DNA of 64,000 nucleotides from Methylicorpusculum oleiharenae (GTDB taxonomy: Bacteria > Pseudomonadota > Gammaproteobacteria > Methylococcales > Methylomonadaceae), in the NCBI RefSeq assembly GCF_009828925.2, contig NZ_WUTY02000001.1, positions 4,618,492-4,682,491 of the forward strand, written 5' to 3'. The translations under genes were made by a program, and so were the position numbers. The notes beneath the pieces were generated by a model. That model searched no databases. It was not told the origin of the DNA and saw only the letters and a program-made list of their open reading frames with translations. Shown one piece after another: positions 48,357 through 56,760 of this stretch; within the stretch, counting starts at the first letter, position 1, and the number at the start of each line of letters is the position of its first letter.

Positions 48357-49788
48357 CATAGGCGCCAACTTAAGCCATAAAATATTGATTCATAGTTGAA
48401 AAATAAAGGTGTGACCACAACATAGCGTATTTTTACCGACGAAAGTGAAAATCCCTATGATGCAGCCACAGCTAACTGATACGCATTTTGATGACTTTTT
48501 GCAAGAACTCCCGGCTGATTTCCAGGCGCGGGCCTATGAATTGCAGGCGTTTGCCCGGGCACGGAAAATCCAATCACCGCTGCAGTTATTGCAGTTAGTC
48601 CTGTTGTATTGCGGACTGGACTTGTCGTTGCGCAGCTGTGCTGGCGAAATCGCCAAGCTTCAGGGCTATTTGAGCGACATGGCGGTAACCAAGCGACTGG
48701 CGGCCTGCGTAGCATGGATCAAGTCGTTACTGAAGAGTGTGTTTGGACTGGATAAAGTGGTCAATCAAGGCGCACTGAATTTCATTGTGATTGACGGCTC
48801 GACCGTGCAAGAACCGGGTGCGAACGAAACGACCTATCGCCTGCATGTGGCGATCGACTTGATGAGCTTGACACTCCGCGAGGTCAACGTCACGACCGAT
48901 AAAGTTGGGGAAAGCTTGGCTCATTATCAGTTGGCCGCAGGTGATGTCGCGCTGATGGATCGAGGCTACAACCAACCGAAGAGCTTAATTCCGTTCATTG
49001 ACCGGGGCGGCGATGTCGTGCTGCGCTATAATCCGCACAGTATGACGCTTTACGAGCGGAACGACGATCCCAACGGTGTCAAAATCGCTTGGGAACAGCG
49101 CTTACGCGACTTGAACGGCCAACCGGCTGCGATACCGGTTTATCTGTGTCATCAAGACAACCGCATCGAAGGCGTGGTGCATGCGATGCCGTTACCGCCG
49201 GAACAGGCCGCCCAGGCACGCTGCAAAGCGAAACAACGCGCGCGTGATAAAGGTCGCACGGCAAGCCAAAAGACCTTGATGCTGAGCGGTTGGGTGTTGG
49301 TTTTTACCTCGATTTCCGAGTCGGTGCTCGACACCAAAGCCGTCGCTGAGCTCTACCGGGTTCGCTGGCAAGTGGAACTGGTCATCAAGCGCCTGAAAAG
49401 TTTGCTCGATATCGACCGGCTACGCGCTCGTAAAAACAGCAAGCTGGCGGACTTATATTTGCACGGCAAGTTACTGTTTGCCGCAGTGACTCAAAAAATT
49501 GTGCAGCGCCGATTCGGCCGGGCGGCCACCACGATGGCCGGCGATCGTTCGATTACCCATTGGCGTTTATGGCGCATGATCGCCGATGAAATCAAATCCG
49601 GACTCACGGCTTGTTTGCCAAAAAATGAGCGATTTATTGACAACTGTATAAAAAGCCTCTGTGAACGTCCACGCAAGAGAAAGCTTCAGGGTTTGCCGGG
49701 TCGTGTTTCGGAGCTCGTCGCTGAACGTCGGAATTTAGGTGTTCGTTTTGCTTAATCAAGCACTTAGATCCTTAAGTTGGCGCTTATG
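48357..49788 (+). mobile_element. IS4-family insertion sequence with 11-bp target duplication
   Basis: The ends are inverted: CATAGGCGCCAACTTAAG at 48357 and its near-complement (CATAAGCGCCAACTTAAG) reading inward from 49788. The target GTGGCTACCCC is present on both sides (48346-48356 and 49789-49799), which is the IS4-type duplication length. The element has one transposase gene and appears complete. The clean duplication shows a simple and probably recent transposition. Confidence 0.92.
48445..49755 (+). CDS. IS4-family transposase
   Basis: A DDE transposase with VIDGSTVQEPGA (first Asp), VALMDRGYNQP (second Asp) and the YREK-like YRVRWQVELVIKRLKSLLDI (Glu). At about 436 residues it is intact. 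The nominal start is GTG at 48445; the two ATG codons at 48457/48460 (MMQPQLTD) are more likely. Confidence 0.9.
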   Translation: MKIPMMQPQLTDTHFDDFLQELPADFQARAYELQAFARARKIQSPLQLLQLVLLYCGLDLSLRSCAGEIAKLQGYLSDMAVTKRLAACVAWIKSLLKSVFGLDKVVNQGALNFIVIDGSTVQEPGANETTYRLHVAIDLMSLTLREVNVTTDKVGESLAHYQLAAGDVALMDRGYNQPKSLIPFIDRGGDVVLRYNPHSMTLYERNDDPNGVKIAWEQRLRDLNGQPAAIPVYLCHQDNRIEGVVHAMPLPPEQAAQARCKAKQRARDKGRTASQKTLMLSGWVLVFTSISESVLDTKAVAELYRVRWQVELVIKRLKSLLDIDRLRARKNSKLADLYLHGKLLFAAVTQKIVQRRFGRAATTMAGDRSITHWRLWRMIADEIKSGLTACLPKNERFIDNCIKSLCERPRKRKLQGLPGRVSELVAERRNLGVRFA

Positions 49789-49929
49789 GTGGCTACCCCT
49801 ACCGTGTTGTCGATTGTCTTTCCAAGCGAGTATGCGTATTCCTAAAGATCCCGCACTTATTTTTTTATTTTTTATGTACCAATCAGTCAATATATTTTTC
49901 AATCGTATTAGGGAGGTAATTAATATTGG

Positions 49930-50310
49930 TAATCCCCCGGCTATGGCGCGGGACTCTCGAAGGTTTGACCATCTATAAGATGGTCGCAACGATGCTCTTA
50001 TCTCGACCAAAAGAGAGGAGTATCGAAAATGAGGGAATATCAAAGTTTGAGTCAAAGCAAGTGAGAATGCAATAACCCGGAACTTCAGGTGCAAGACCAA
50101 GAATTTTACTAGTAAAAAAATTTCCGAGCGCGGCGTTATTTCTTATCAACAGTTAACCTTGATGTAGAAATGGTGAGGAATTTCATCCGCGAGCAAGAAC
50201 GTTACGAGCAACTGATGCTCTTTGGGCAAGCAAATTCGCCTTTTGGCGGTTCTTGAACAAGCCCCTTTGAGGGGCTAACAGAGATAAGTCCGGGGCTTTG
50301 CCGGGGGTGA
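49930..50310 (+). mobile_element. Internally deleted IS200/IS605-type element
   Basis: The left hairpin GACCATCTATAAGATGGTC (49967-49985, 8-bp stem) is followed by AGAGAGGAG and an ATG at 50029 encoding MREYQSLSQSK, the start of a Y1 transposase TnpA, with TGA in place of the usual Trp codon. The TnpA end is still readable at 50158-50256 (LDVEMVRNFIREQERYEQLM ... LFGQ). The right hairpin AGCCCCTTTGAGGGGCT is at 50260-50276. The central part with the catalytic HUH and Tyr is missing, so it could move only with a transposase supplied elsewhere. Confidence 0.72.
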
Positions 50311-50375
50311 TTTAACTTATAGCTTACAACTAACTCATTTTTTAATTCATTTTTAATTTAATAAAGGATAAATCC

Positions 50376-50936
50376 ATGTCTTTTTTACTTTCGAGTCCAG
50401 GCTCGACTAATCTCCCGGATGTGTTTCAAAAATATCCCAAACGGGGTATTATGATCTTGCACCTCATCGACGACATCATGCGTAAGGAATCACCACTGAC
50501 TGACGGCGAACGCGAACTCATTTTTACCTATATTTCCGGCTTAAATTCTTGCAGTTTTTGTTTTCATTCTCATGTGCCTGCGGCCACCGCTTACGGAATT
50601 GATGAATCGATATTCAGTGACATGAAGATTAACCTTGATTCGCCTAAAGTCGATAAAAAACTTCAGCCGATATTGAGCTACGCCAAAAAACTTACACTAA
50701 CGCCTACGCAAGTCACCAAAGCAGATGTCAATGCAATTTATGCTGAGGGATGGAATGAACAAGCCTTTTTTGATGTGGTGTGCATCTGCTGCGTGGTCAA
50801 TTTTATGAACCGGTTCGTCAATGGGGTTGGTGTCGATGTCGATCCGGAAACCGCGCATCAAACCGGGGCTTCAGTTTTGCCTACAATCGGCTATTCCGGT
50901 TGGGCGGCAAACTTGGAAAAATCGCTTGCTTCATAG
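50376..50936 (+). CDS. AhpD-like peroxidase-related protein with CxxC
   Basis: An alkylhydroperoxidase-like (carboxymuconolactone decarboxylase) fold of 186 residues. The active site CSFCFHSH (about residue 60) has both redox cysteines and the proton-relay His. AAAGGA precedes the ATG. It is a paralogue of the AhpD-like gene at 45299. It follows the broken TetR gene, the usual arrangement for this family. The 370-base gap after it (50937-51309) holds nothing recognisable. Confidence 0.85.
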   Translation: MSFLLSSPGSTNLPDVFQKYPKRGIMILHLIDDIMRKESPLTDGERELIFTYISGLNSCSFCFHSHVPAATAYGIDESIFSDMKINLDSPKVDKKLQPILSYAKKLTLTPTQVTKADVNAIYAEGWNEQAFFDVVCICCVVNFMNRFVNGVGVDVDPETAHQTGASVLPTIGYSGWAANLEKSLAS

Positions 50937-51309
50937 TTGTGCTTCGCAGTTCAGAAATTGGCAGAGCACGCTTACGTTATCCCTTTCTACCGCGCCGAGG
51001 ATCGCAACTTGAAACAGGAATAACCCGATAAGCGTGATTCAGGGTTGAATCGCACTTATCGGGGATGGATCATCTTTTTGATATTCGAACGAGAAGAGCA
51101 CAGTTAAAAAGCGGTGAGTGGAACGAAGGGCTAGTCGTAATTTATGTAGGCGGAGGGATCTAAGGCGCGGATTCAACAATCTTTGTTAACAGTTGCGAAC
51201 CAGTTGAGCGCTAAAAATGTCCATCGGTATATGTTAAGGACGAAGCATGTAAGAATTTTGTTTAATTAATCGGTTCGTAATTACTTAACTCAGTTTTTTT
51301 ACTCAAACT

Positions 51310-52602
51310 TTATAACCAGTTTCCAAAAGGTTGCACAATAACCGTTTCACCAACTTCCACTCGGGTTTGATCAGCTGCCAAGATTATGAAGCAGTTGGCT
51401 TGCGACATGGAAAGTAAAATACCAGAACCTTGCTCACCGGTCTTGCATACTGTCAACCCGCCATCAGACGCCTGACTCAAAATGCCGCGCTGATACTCTA
51501 CTCTTCCCGCTCGTTTTGTTAAAAGCAAACTGTTCATCGCTTGTAAAATTAAAGGCGGACGAACGACTTCGCCACTTAAATGCTGTAGTGCCGGATGCAC
51601 AAACTGGTTAAAACTTACCATCATCGCCACTGGGTTACCTGGCAAACCGAAAAACAATGCTTGTTCTAGACGGCCAAAAGTTAATGGTCGTCCTGGCTTA
51701 ATTGCCACCTTCCAAAAAACAATTTCGCCTAATTCGTTCAACACTTGACGTATATAATCGGCCTCTCCGACCGAAACTCCGCCGCTACTAATAATGACAT
51801 CATGGTTTTTCGCAGCTACTTGCAATATATTGTGTAGTTGTATTTGGTCGTCACCAATCACGCCTAAATCAGTTATATTGCAATGCAAGCGGCTCAACAT
51901 CCCAAACATTACATTTCGATTACTATCGTATATCTGTCCAAGCTGTAAGGCTTCTCCAATTGGCTGCAATTCATCACCTGTGGAAAAAAAGGCTATCCGC
52001 AAGCGCGGCATTACAGCAACATTATTGATGCCTAAGGAAGACAACAACCCTAAATCTGCCGACGTTAACCGTCGACCACATGTCAACACTGTTTGTCCTA
52101 ATCGAATATCCTCACCAACGAATCGAATATTTTCTACTAGCCTAGTACGGCCATCAATTCTAATACTTGCTGCGCCGAGCATTTCGACATGCTCCTGCGG
52201 GATCACCGTATTGCAACTGGCAGGAATCACTGCTCCTGTCATTATGCGGACACACTCGCCACTTGTGCATCTCCCAAGAAATGGATGACCGGCAAAACTA
52301 TTCCCAACTACTTTTAATGTGACTGTCCCATTCCGAGGTATATCATTGGCACACAGGGCAAACCCATCCATCGCCGAATTGTCATAAGGAGGAACATTCA
52401 TTTCAGCAATAATATCTTCAGCCAACACACGATCAATGGCCTGTCGCAAAGACAACCGTTCTTGCTTCGTAATAGCCAATGGTTTTATGCAATCTATTAT
52501 AAATTGCTGCGCAACATCAACAGTTATTGCTGTTGGATCATGCTCGTCAGCGCAACTTGGTTTGCTTAGATGAAGTCTTACGCTATCTATCTTATTAGGC
52601 AT
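51310..52602 (-). CDS. moeA: Molybdopterin molybdotransferase MoeA
   Basis: Inserts molybdate (or tungstate) into adenylylated molybdopterin. The N-terminal motif NVPPYDNSAMDGFAL (residues 69-83), ILSQ-type central domain with SSGGVSVGEADYI, and GLPGNPVAMMVSF near 325 are intact. At 430 residues it is normal. A G-rich ribosome site (GGGGTG) precedes the ATG. It stands apart from the moa cluster and its codon usage looks more like the host; it may substitute for the dead moeA at 53345. Confidence 0.92.
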   Translation of the reverse strand: MPNKIDSVRLHLSKPSCADEHDPTAITVDVAQQFIIDCIKPLAITKQERLSLRQAIDRVLAEDIIAEMNVPPYDNSAMDGFALCANDIPRNGTVTLKVVGNSFAGHPFLGRCTSGECVRIMTGAVIPASCNTVIPQEHVEMLGAASIRIDGRTRLVENIRFVGEDIRLGQTVLTCGRRLTSADLGLLSSLGINNVAVMPRLRIAFFSTGDELQPIGEALQLGQIYDSNRNVMFGMLSRLHCNITDLGVIGDDQIQLHNILQVAAKNHDVIISSGGVSVGEADYIRQVLNELGEIVFWKVAIKPGRPLTFGRLEQALFFGLPGNPVAMMVSFNQFVHPALQHLSGEVVRPPLILQAMNSLLLTKRAGRVEYQRGILSQASDGGLTVCKTGEQGSGILLSMSQANCFIILAADQTRVEVGETVIVQPFGNWL

Positions 52603-53344
52603 AACACCCCGAAACTACCATGTTCATTCACTGTTGCCGATACACTTCTGATTTGGTCCATATTGCTGATATGATTTATCATATTACCTTTTGCTTAAGT
52701 TACTACCATAGCCTGAAAAGAATGGATAAGATGACCTCGATAGCGTTGATAAAGCCAACGTCCACCCAACACTTCAACACTCTGCTTACGTTGGTTATTG
52801 TTAATAGTTTGTGTTTTTTTTAAATCGCAACACAAGTGAGTTGTCCTACTACTGATTAATTTTCGGCATTTTGCTATTGACGCATGTGTTAAAAAAGACC
52901 CTCATCACCTTTTCGCTACGTAGCGAAAGAGTCGAAATTAACGTACTCCTTTTGGAGGTAAGAAAACGCCTGGGCAACAAGCACCCAAACCCAATACACG
53001 CGCATCAAATGTATGGGTATTATTGATGATGAAGGTCTGTAAGCTGCTTACTCTATTTAATAGCATTTATATCAACAAACAGGATGGACAGTTAGCTCCA
53101 CCAGTGCAACCATTAGCAATCAATTTCAGCCATCACCGCTTGAGGGGGCAAAGTTTATATGGCCGGTAAAAATTGCCAGTTGCATAGTTGCTGATGGAGC
53201 TAACCGTCACCCCTGTTTAACGTATTTTTTTCAAAGCAGGGTCTTGTTATATCTATTTAATTGATGTGCCCAAAAGGCACATAAACTCGACAATTTTGTT
53301 ATACCTCCGAAGTCACTGCGAATGCAGTAGATCTCCTTCAGAAC
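52603..53344. other. Spacer with palindrome and MITE-like element
   Basis: No credible gene. TTTCGCTACGTAGCGAAA at 52911-52928 is a perfect 18-bp palindrome. The MITE-like repeat at 53077-53218 is listed separately. Confidence 0.4.
53077..53218. repeat. MITE-like element with imperfect terminal inverted repeats
   Basis: The ends AAACAGGATGGACAGTTAGC (from 53077) and AAACAGGGGTGACGGTTAGC (reading inward from 53218) both continue TCCA, giving roughly 27-base imperfect inverted repeats around about 90 bases of non-coding DNA. AAC flanks both sides, a possible 3-bp target duplication. It is too small to encode a transposase. Confidence 0.5.
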
Positions 53345-53679
53345 CTAAGTTTTAGATTCCTTAGGCACAACCGAAGCCAACTCTTCAAGAACAATCGAAC
53401 CATTGCTGATTCGGTAAGCAAGAATGGAGCACTATTTTTTTCTCCAACCGGAAAATCTGCGCTGTTTCTCTGGCAATAGGTAACACGACGGTTTTTCGCC
53501 ATCCTCCAAGGAGACTGCAAAGCCATTCAAAGCAATATTTGTATAACGGGTCGAAGAGATTGTTGCTAGCATCTTTTCGGAAAGAACATAGCTAAAAGAA
53601 TCAAATGTTGAAATAAAGCCTGCTTTTCTATCAGGTATATTTCCTTGATTATTTCAATAGCTTGATTTTGGGATATCAT
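53345..53679 (-). pseudogene. Relic of a second moeA
   Basis: Its ATG overlaps the moaC-moaB stop (ATGA). After one lost A near 53640 the frame reads MISQNQAIEIIKEN / IPDRKAGFISTFDSFSYVLS and IALNGFAVSLEDG, which matches the MoeA N-terminus; the essential NSAMDGFA has become NIALNGFA. A TAG follows (GWRKK-stop), then a MoeA-like end (ISNGSIVLEELASVVPKES) to 53345. Most of the protein (about 270 residues) is deleted. Confidence 0.65.
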
Positions 53680-54608
53680 TTTTTTACCCAGCGTTTTTCT
53701 TCATCATGTCCGCCACCCCACAGCATAGGGAAAGCATGCAAAAGTCCAGGGAAAAGTGCTTCCATACTTTCCTGCGCACCTTTGGAACTTCCTGGTAAAT
53801 TAATGATTAATGTTTTGTCGCGTATGCCAGCCAGTTCGCGTGACAACATTGCATATGGTGTGCGTTCTTTACCATGGCGGCGTATAGTCTCTGCCAGACC
53901 GGGTGCTTCTTTTTCGATGACTTTGGCCGTTGCTTCCGGAGTTATGTCTCTAGGGCCAAAACCCGTTCCACCGGTTGTAATAATCAGATCAAAATGTTCA
54001 TCTACTAGTTGCCGCAAGCGATTTGATATTTGGTCTGAATCATCGGGTAAAATTTCATAGACCGGAACCGAGAGGTATTTATCTTCCAAAAATAGTTTGA
54101 TGATTTTTCCAGATTTATCTTCGCGGTTTCCGGCATATGTTGAATCAGAAATAACAAGAACAGCCGATTTTAATGGTTCGGCAAAATATTCTTTAAAACT
54201 GCTTTTGCCTCCCTTTTTCTTAACCAGTTTTACATCGGAAAAAGAGATGTTTTCATCTAACGGTTTAAGCATATCATAGACGTTTAACAGCGCGCCCGTG
54301 ACTGCAGCCATAGCTTCCATTTCAACACCGGTTTTCCAGATTGCTTTAACTTCCGCTGAAATTTTTATGGTGTCTTTGCCGATATCAAAATTTATACCCA
54401 CCCAATCCAACGGAAGAGTATGACAAAAGACGATCCAGGCAGCAGCATTTTTCGCAGCGGCTATGCCTGCTGCCCGTGCAACCTGTAAAACATCTCCTTT
54501 GGGAACAGTTTTTTCAGCCACCCGTTTTATTGTTTCCGAATTAGCCGTTAAAATTCCTTCGGCTTTCGCATATCTTAATGTGCTGAATTTTGGACTAATA
54601 TCAATCAT
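53676..54608 (-). CDS. moaCB: Bifunctional MoaC-MoaB fusion
   Basis: Residues 1-150 are MoaC (cyclic pyranopterin monophosphate synthase): VLQVARAAGIAAAKN, CHTLPLDWVGINFD, KTGVEMEAMAAVTGALLNVYDM. Residues 165-310 are MoaB/Mog (molybdopterin adenylyltransferase): VISDSTYAGNREDKSG, IITTGGTGFGPRDITPEAT, INLPGSSKGAQESM. This order of fusion is familiar from Bacteroidetes. No Shine-Dalgarno is visible before the ATG, also a Bacteroidetes habit. It lies in an AT-rich cluster with moeB-moaE, moaD and moaA. Confidence 0.9.
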   Translation of the reverse strand: MIDISPKFSTLRYAKAEGILTANSETIKRVAEKTVPKGDVLQVARAAGIAAAKNAAAWIVFCHTLPLDWVGINFDIGKDTIKISAEVKAIWKTGVEMEAMAAVTGALLNVYDMLKPLDENISFSDVKLVKKKGGKSSFKEYFAEPLKSAVLVISDSTYAGNREDKSGKIIKLFLEDKYLSVPVYEILPDDSDQISNRLRQLVDEHFDLIITTGGTGFGPRDITPEATAKVIEKEAPGLAETIRRHGKERTPYAMLSRELAGIRDKTLIINLPGSSKGAQESMEALFPGLLHAFPMLWGGGHDEEKRWVKK

Positions 54609-54717
54609 TTTGTATTTTTAAACTACTTATTTTGTTTTTGCATTTAATTGAATAAATTACCAGAAAAATTACATTTTTAACTGAACTTGCATTTTCCGAT
54701 AAAAAAGTTCTTACAAG

Positions 54718-56283
54718 CTATTCCTGAACCCAGTGCACAGATTTATCTTCCATGATTTCTTTTTTCCAGATGGGAACTTTGTGTTTAACACATTCAACAA
54801 TCTGTTCCATCGCTTTAATACTTTCTTTACGATGCCCGGAAGAGCAAAAAACAAAAAGAGATACTTCTCCGGTTTTTACCAATCCGGTACTATGGTATAT
54901 GTGCAGACAATTTAACGACCATTGTTCAAAAGCCTCTTCACGAATTTTTGAAAACGCTTGATTGGCCATGTCTTCATAAGCCGAGTATTCAATTCCGGCC
55001 ACATGTTTGCCTACTTTTTCATCAGCACGTACCTGACCGAGAAAAATAGAATGGGCGCCTATGTCATGTTTAGAGCTATGTTTTGCTATCTGCTCACCGA
55101 TAAAAACCGGATCGATAGCTCCCTGGATAAAATAATTTCTAGCGCTCATGGTTCTATTTTTTTCCTCTTTCAACCAGGCTACCAAACCGCCTGTAAGATT
55201 AAATACATTTTTAAGATTTTGATGATTTGGCAGCATTCTAATTGCCCGTGTGCTGTTGATTCCGTGGTCACAATAAAAAACAACCTGGCTATCGTTTTTC
55301 AATATATTATGAATATTAGTCTGCAAATTATTTAGCGGGATGCGAATAGCATTCGGCAATTCCACTTGGAATTCGGGTATCGAACGAACATCAATCAATT
55401 GTAATTTTTCGTTGTTTTGTAATTTTTTGTGCAGATCAACAGCGCTGATTTCATTTATTTTTTGCTGACTTGAACTGCAAAAGCTTTCATAATTAAATGA
55501 CTCAAAATCCGGGGCATTTTGCAAAGCCTGCTGCACGGCCTGTTCGTTTCGTTGAATGGAAAACAGCATCATTTGATTGTTCAAAGCATCGAACATCAAA
55601 ACTTTTCCTGATAAAACTTCGCCTACTCCGCAGATCATTTTTATAACTTCGTTTGCCTGCAAATTACCGATAATTCCAGGAAGAACGCCAATGACACCAT
55701 TTTGCGCACAATCTGGTGCTGTTTCGGGTGCCGGGGGTTTGGGATACAGGCAGCGATAAGTTGGGCATTTATTGCCTTGATTATCTGTAAAATTTAATAC
55801 ACTCAACTGTCCCTGAAAGCGGTCTATTGATCCTGAAACAAAAGGCTTATTCAGGTAAACACAAAAATCGTTAATCAAATAACGGGTTGGAAAGTTGTCT
55901 GTAGCATCAACAACGACATCATATTGGGAAATCAAATCGAAAGCGTTTTCCGGAGACAATCTTTGAGTGTATGCCTTTAAAAAAATATTGGGATTGAGAT
56001 CCTTTAAACGATTTACCGCAGCTTCGGCTTTGAATTTTCCAACCTGTGAAAAGCCATACAACACCTGACGATGCAAATTAGAAACCGCAACTTTATCGGG
56101 ATCTACTATACCAATCCTACCGACACCGGCTCCAGATAGATACATTAAAGTAGGGCAGCCCAATCCGCCTGCACCGATAACCAGTACTTTTGCTTTTTTT
56201 AAAGCCTGTTGTCCTGTTTTGCCAATCTGAGGTAAAATCAAATGGCGGTGATAATACTGAATTTCCTCTTTATTTAGGTTCAT
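54718..56283 (-). CDS. MoeB-rhodanese-MoaE fusion
   Basis: 521 residues from the ATG at 56283 (AAAGG upstream). Residues 1-245 form a ThiF/MoeB adenylyltransferase with GAGGLG (37-42), CPTYRC and the reactive Cys192. Residues 278-375 are a rhodanese with Cys338 (VVFYCDHG). From Met379, MoaE (IQGAIDPVFIGEQI, HRKESIKAMEQIVECVKHKV, VPIWKKE). MoeB activates MoaD, the rhodanese would supply sulfur, and MoaE is the large MPT-synthase subunit. The junction is seven A residues: one more A would give a TAG just before Met379, so the fusion may be an indel or slippage product. Confidence 0.88.
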   Translation of the reverse strand: MNLNKEEIQYYHRHLILPQIGKTGQQALKKAKVLVIGAGGLGCPTLMYLSGAGVGRIGIVDPDKVAVSNLHRQVLYGFSQVGKFKAEAAVNRLKDLNPNIFLKAYTQRLSPENAFDLISQYDVVVDATDNFPTRYLINDFCVYLNKPFVSGSIDRFQGQLSVLNFTDNQGNKCPTYRCLYPKPPAPETAPDCAQNGVIGVLPGIIGNLQANEVIKMICGVGEVLSGKVLMFDALNNQMMLFSIQRNEQAVQQALQNAPDFESFNYESFCSSSQQKINEISAVDLHKKLQNNEKLQLIDVRSIPEFQVELPNAIRIPLNNLQTNIHNILKNDSQVVFYCDHGINSTRAIRMLPNHQNLKNVFNLTGGLVAWLKEEKNRTMSARNYFIQGAIDPVFIGEQIAKHSSKHDIGAHSIFLGQVRADEKVGKHVAGIEYSAYEDMANQAFSKIREEAFEQWSLNCLHIYHSTGLVKTGEVSLFVFCSSGHRKESIKAMEQIVECVKHKVPIWKKEIMEDKSVHWVQE

Positions 56284-56299
56284 GGTTGCCTTTAAAAAA

Positions 56300-56533
56300 T
56301 CAGCCCCCAGCAAAGGGAGGCAAAACTGCGACCGAATCGTTATCAAAAAGAAGATAATTGTCTTCAACCATTTGCTGATTTACAGCCATTCTATACGTAT
56401 AGTCTTTTAAATCCGGATAATTTGTGATTAATTTGCTTTTCAAGTCATTCATATTGACTGTGTCTTGAATCGTCAACATGTTCTTCCCCACCACATCACT
56501 CAGAACACCAAAAAAAATCACATTAACCTGCAT
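56300..56533 (-). CDS. moaD: Molybdopterin synthase sulfur carrier MoaD
   Basis: A 77-residue ubiquitin-like protein ending in PPFAGG, whose terminal Gly-Gly is adenylylated by MoeB and thiocarboxylated. AAGGAA lies before the ATG. It is 16 bases ahead of the moeB-rhodanese-moaE gene, its partner for both activation and synthesis. Confidence 0.9.
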   Translation of the reverse strand: MQVNVIFFGVLSDVVGKNMLTIQDTVNMNDLKSKLITNYPDLKDYTYRMAVNQQMVEDNYLLFDNDSVAVLPPFAGG

Positions 56534-56577
56534 AGTTTTTCCTTACGTTTGAATGGAAACGGTTTATGTTTCTCTGT

Positions 56578-56760
56578 TTAAATAAAATTTATAGCTATTA
56601 CTCTTATATCAATCCGGCTACCAGTGCGATCGTCAGGTTTCGTGTGGCGAAAGACGAAACCAACAGCACGTGCAACTGCCAGCGGTAATTGTTTTCTCAA
56701 ATCACCAATGGAGCAAGACCATTCCGAAAATCCAAATCTATTTTTAGGTTTTTTCATCAT
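56578..56760 (-). CDS. Possible small ORF overlapping the moaA stop
   Basis: An ATGATG overlaps the moaA stop codon and opens a 60-residue basic frame (MMKKPKNRFGFSEWSCSIGD...). No family is recognised. The DNA inside contains a hairpin GGTTTCGT / ACGAAACC (56637-56644 paired with 56655-56662), which suggests non-coding decay or a processing site between moaA and moaD instead of a gene. Confidence 0.25.
   Translation of the reverse strand: MMKKPKNRFGFSEWSCSIGDLRKQLPLAVARAVGFVFRHTKPDDRTGSRIDIRVIAINFI

Larger units (their letters stand above)
47801..49845 (+). pseudogene. TetR-family regulator gene, broken by nonsense, frameshift and IS4
   Basis: The N-terminus encodes a TetR helix-turn-helix (SHAMEVFWSKGYKGVSMAEL ... 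MGIGKGSFYVAFYRKHELYL), then TAA at 47966 where GAA is expected (the next codons read ALRHFRDTG). A frameshift near 48000 follows; the ligand domain continues (SEAKFAQESLRKLFDQL ... LTAVFYGV) to a TAG at 48298. The reading continues as VLGGAKPCQENYEKVVATP, and an IS4 element is inserted at 48357. Removing the IS and one target copy restores the end (KVVATPTVLSIVF) to 49845. It preceded the AhpD-like gene, its probable target. Confidence 0.8.

Noticed and set aside
52620-52823. 67-aa ORF after moeA
   Set aside because: No ribosome site, odd composition and no family; likely promoter-region DNA of moeA.
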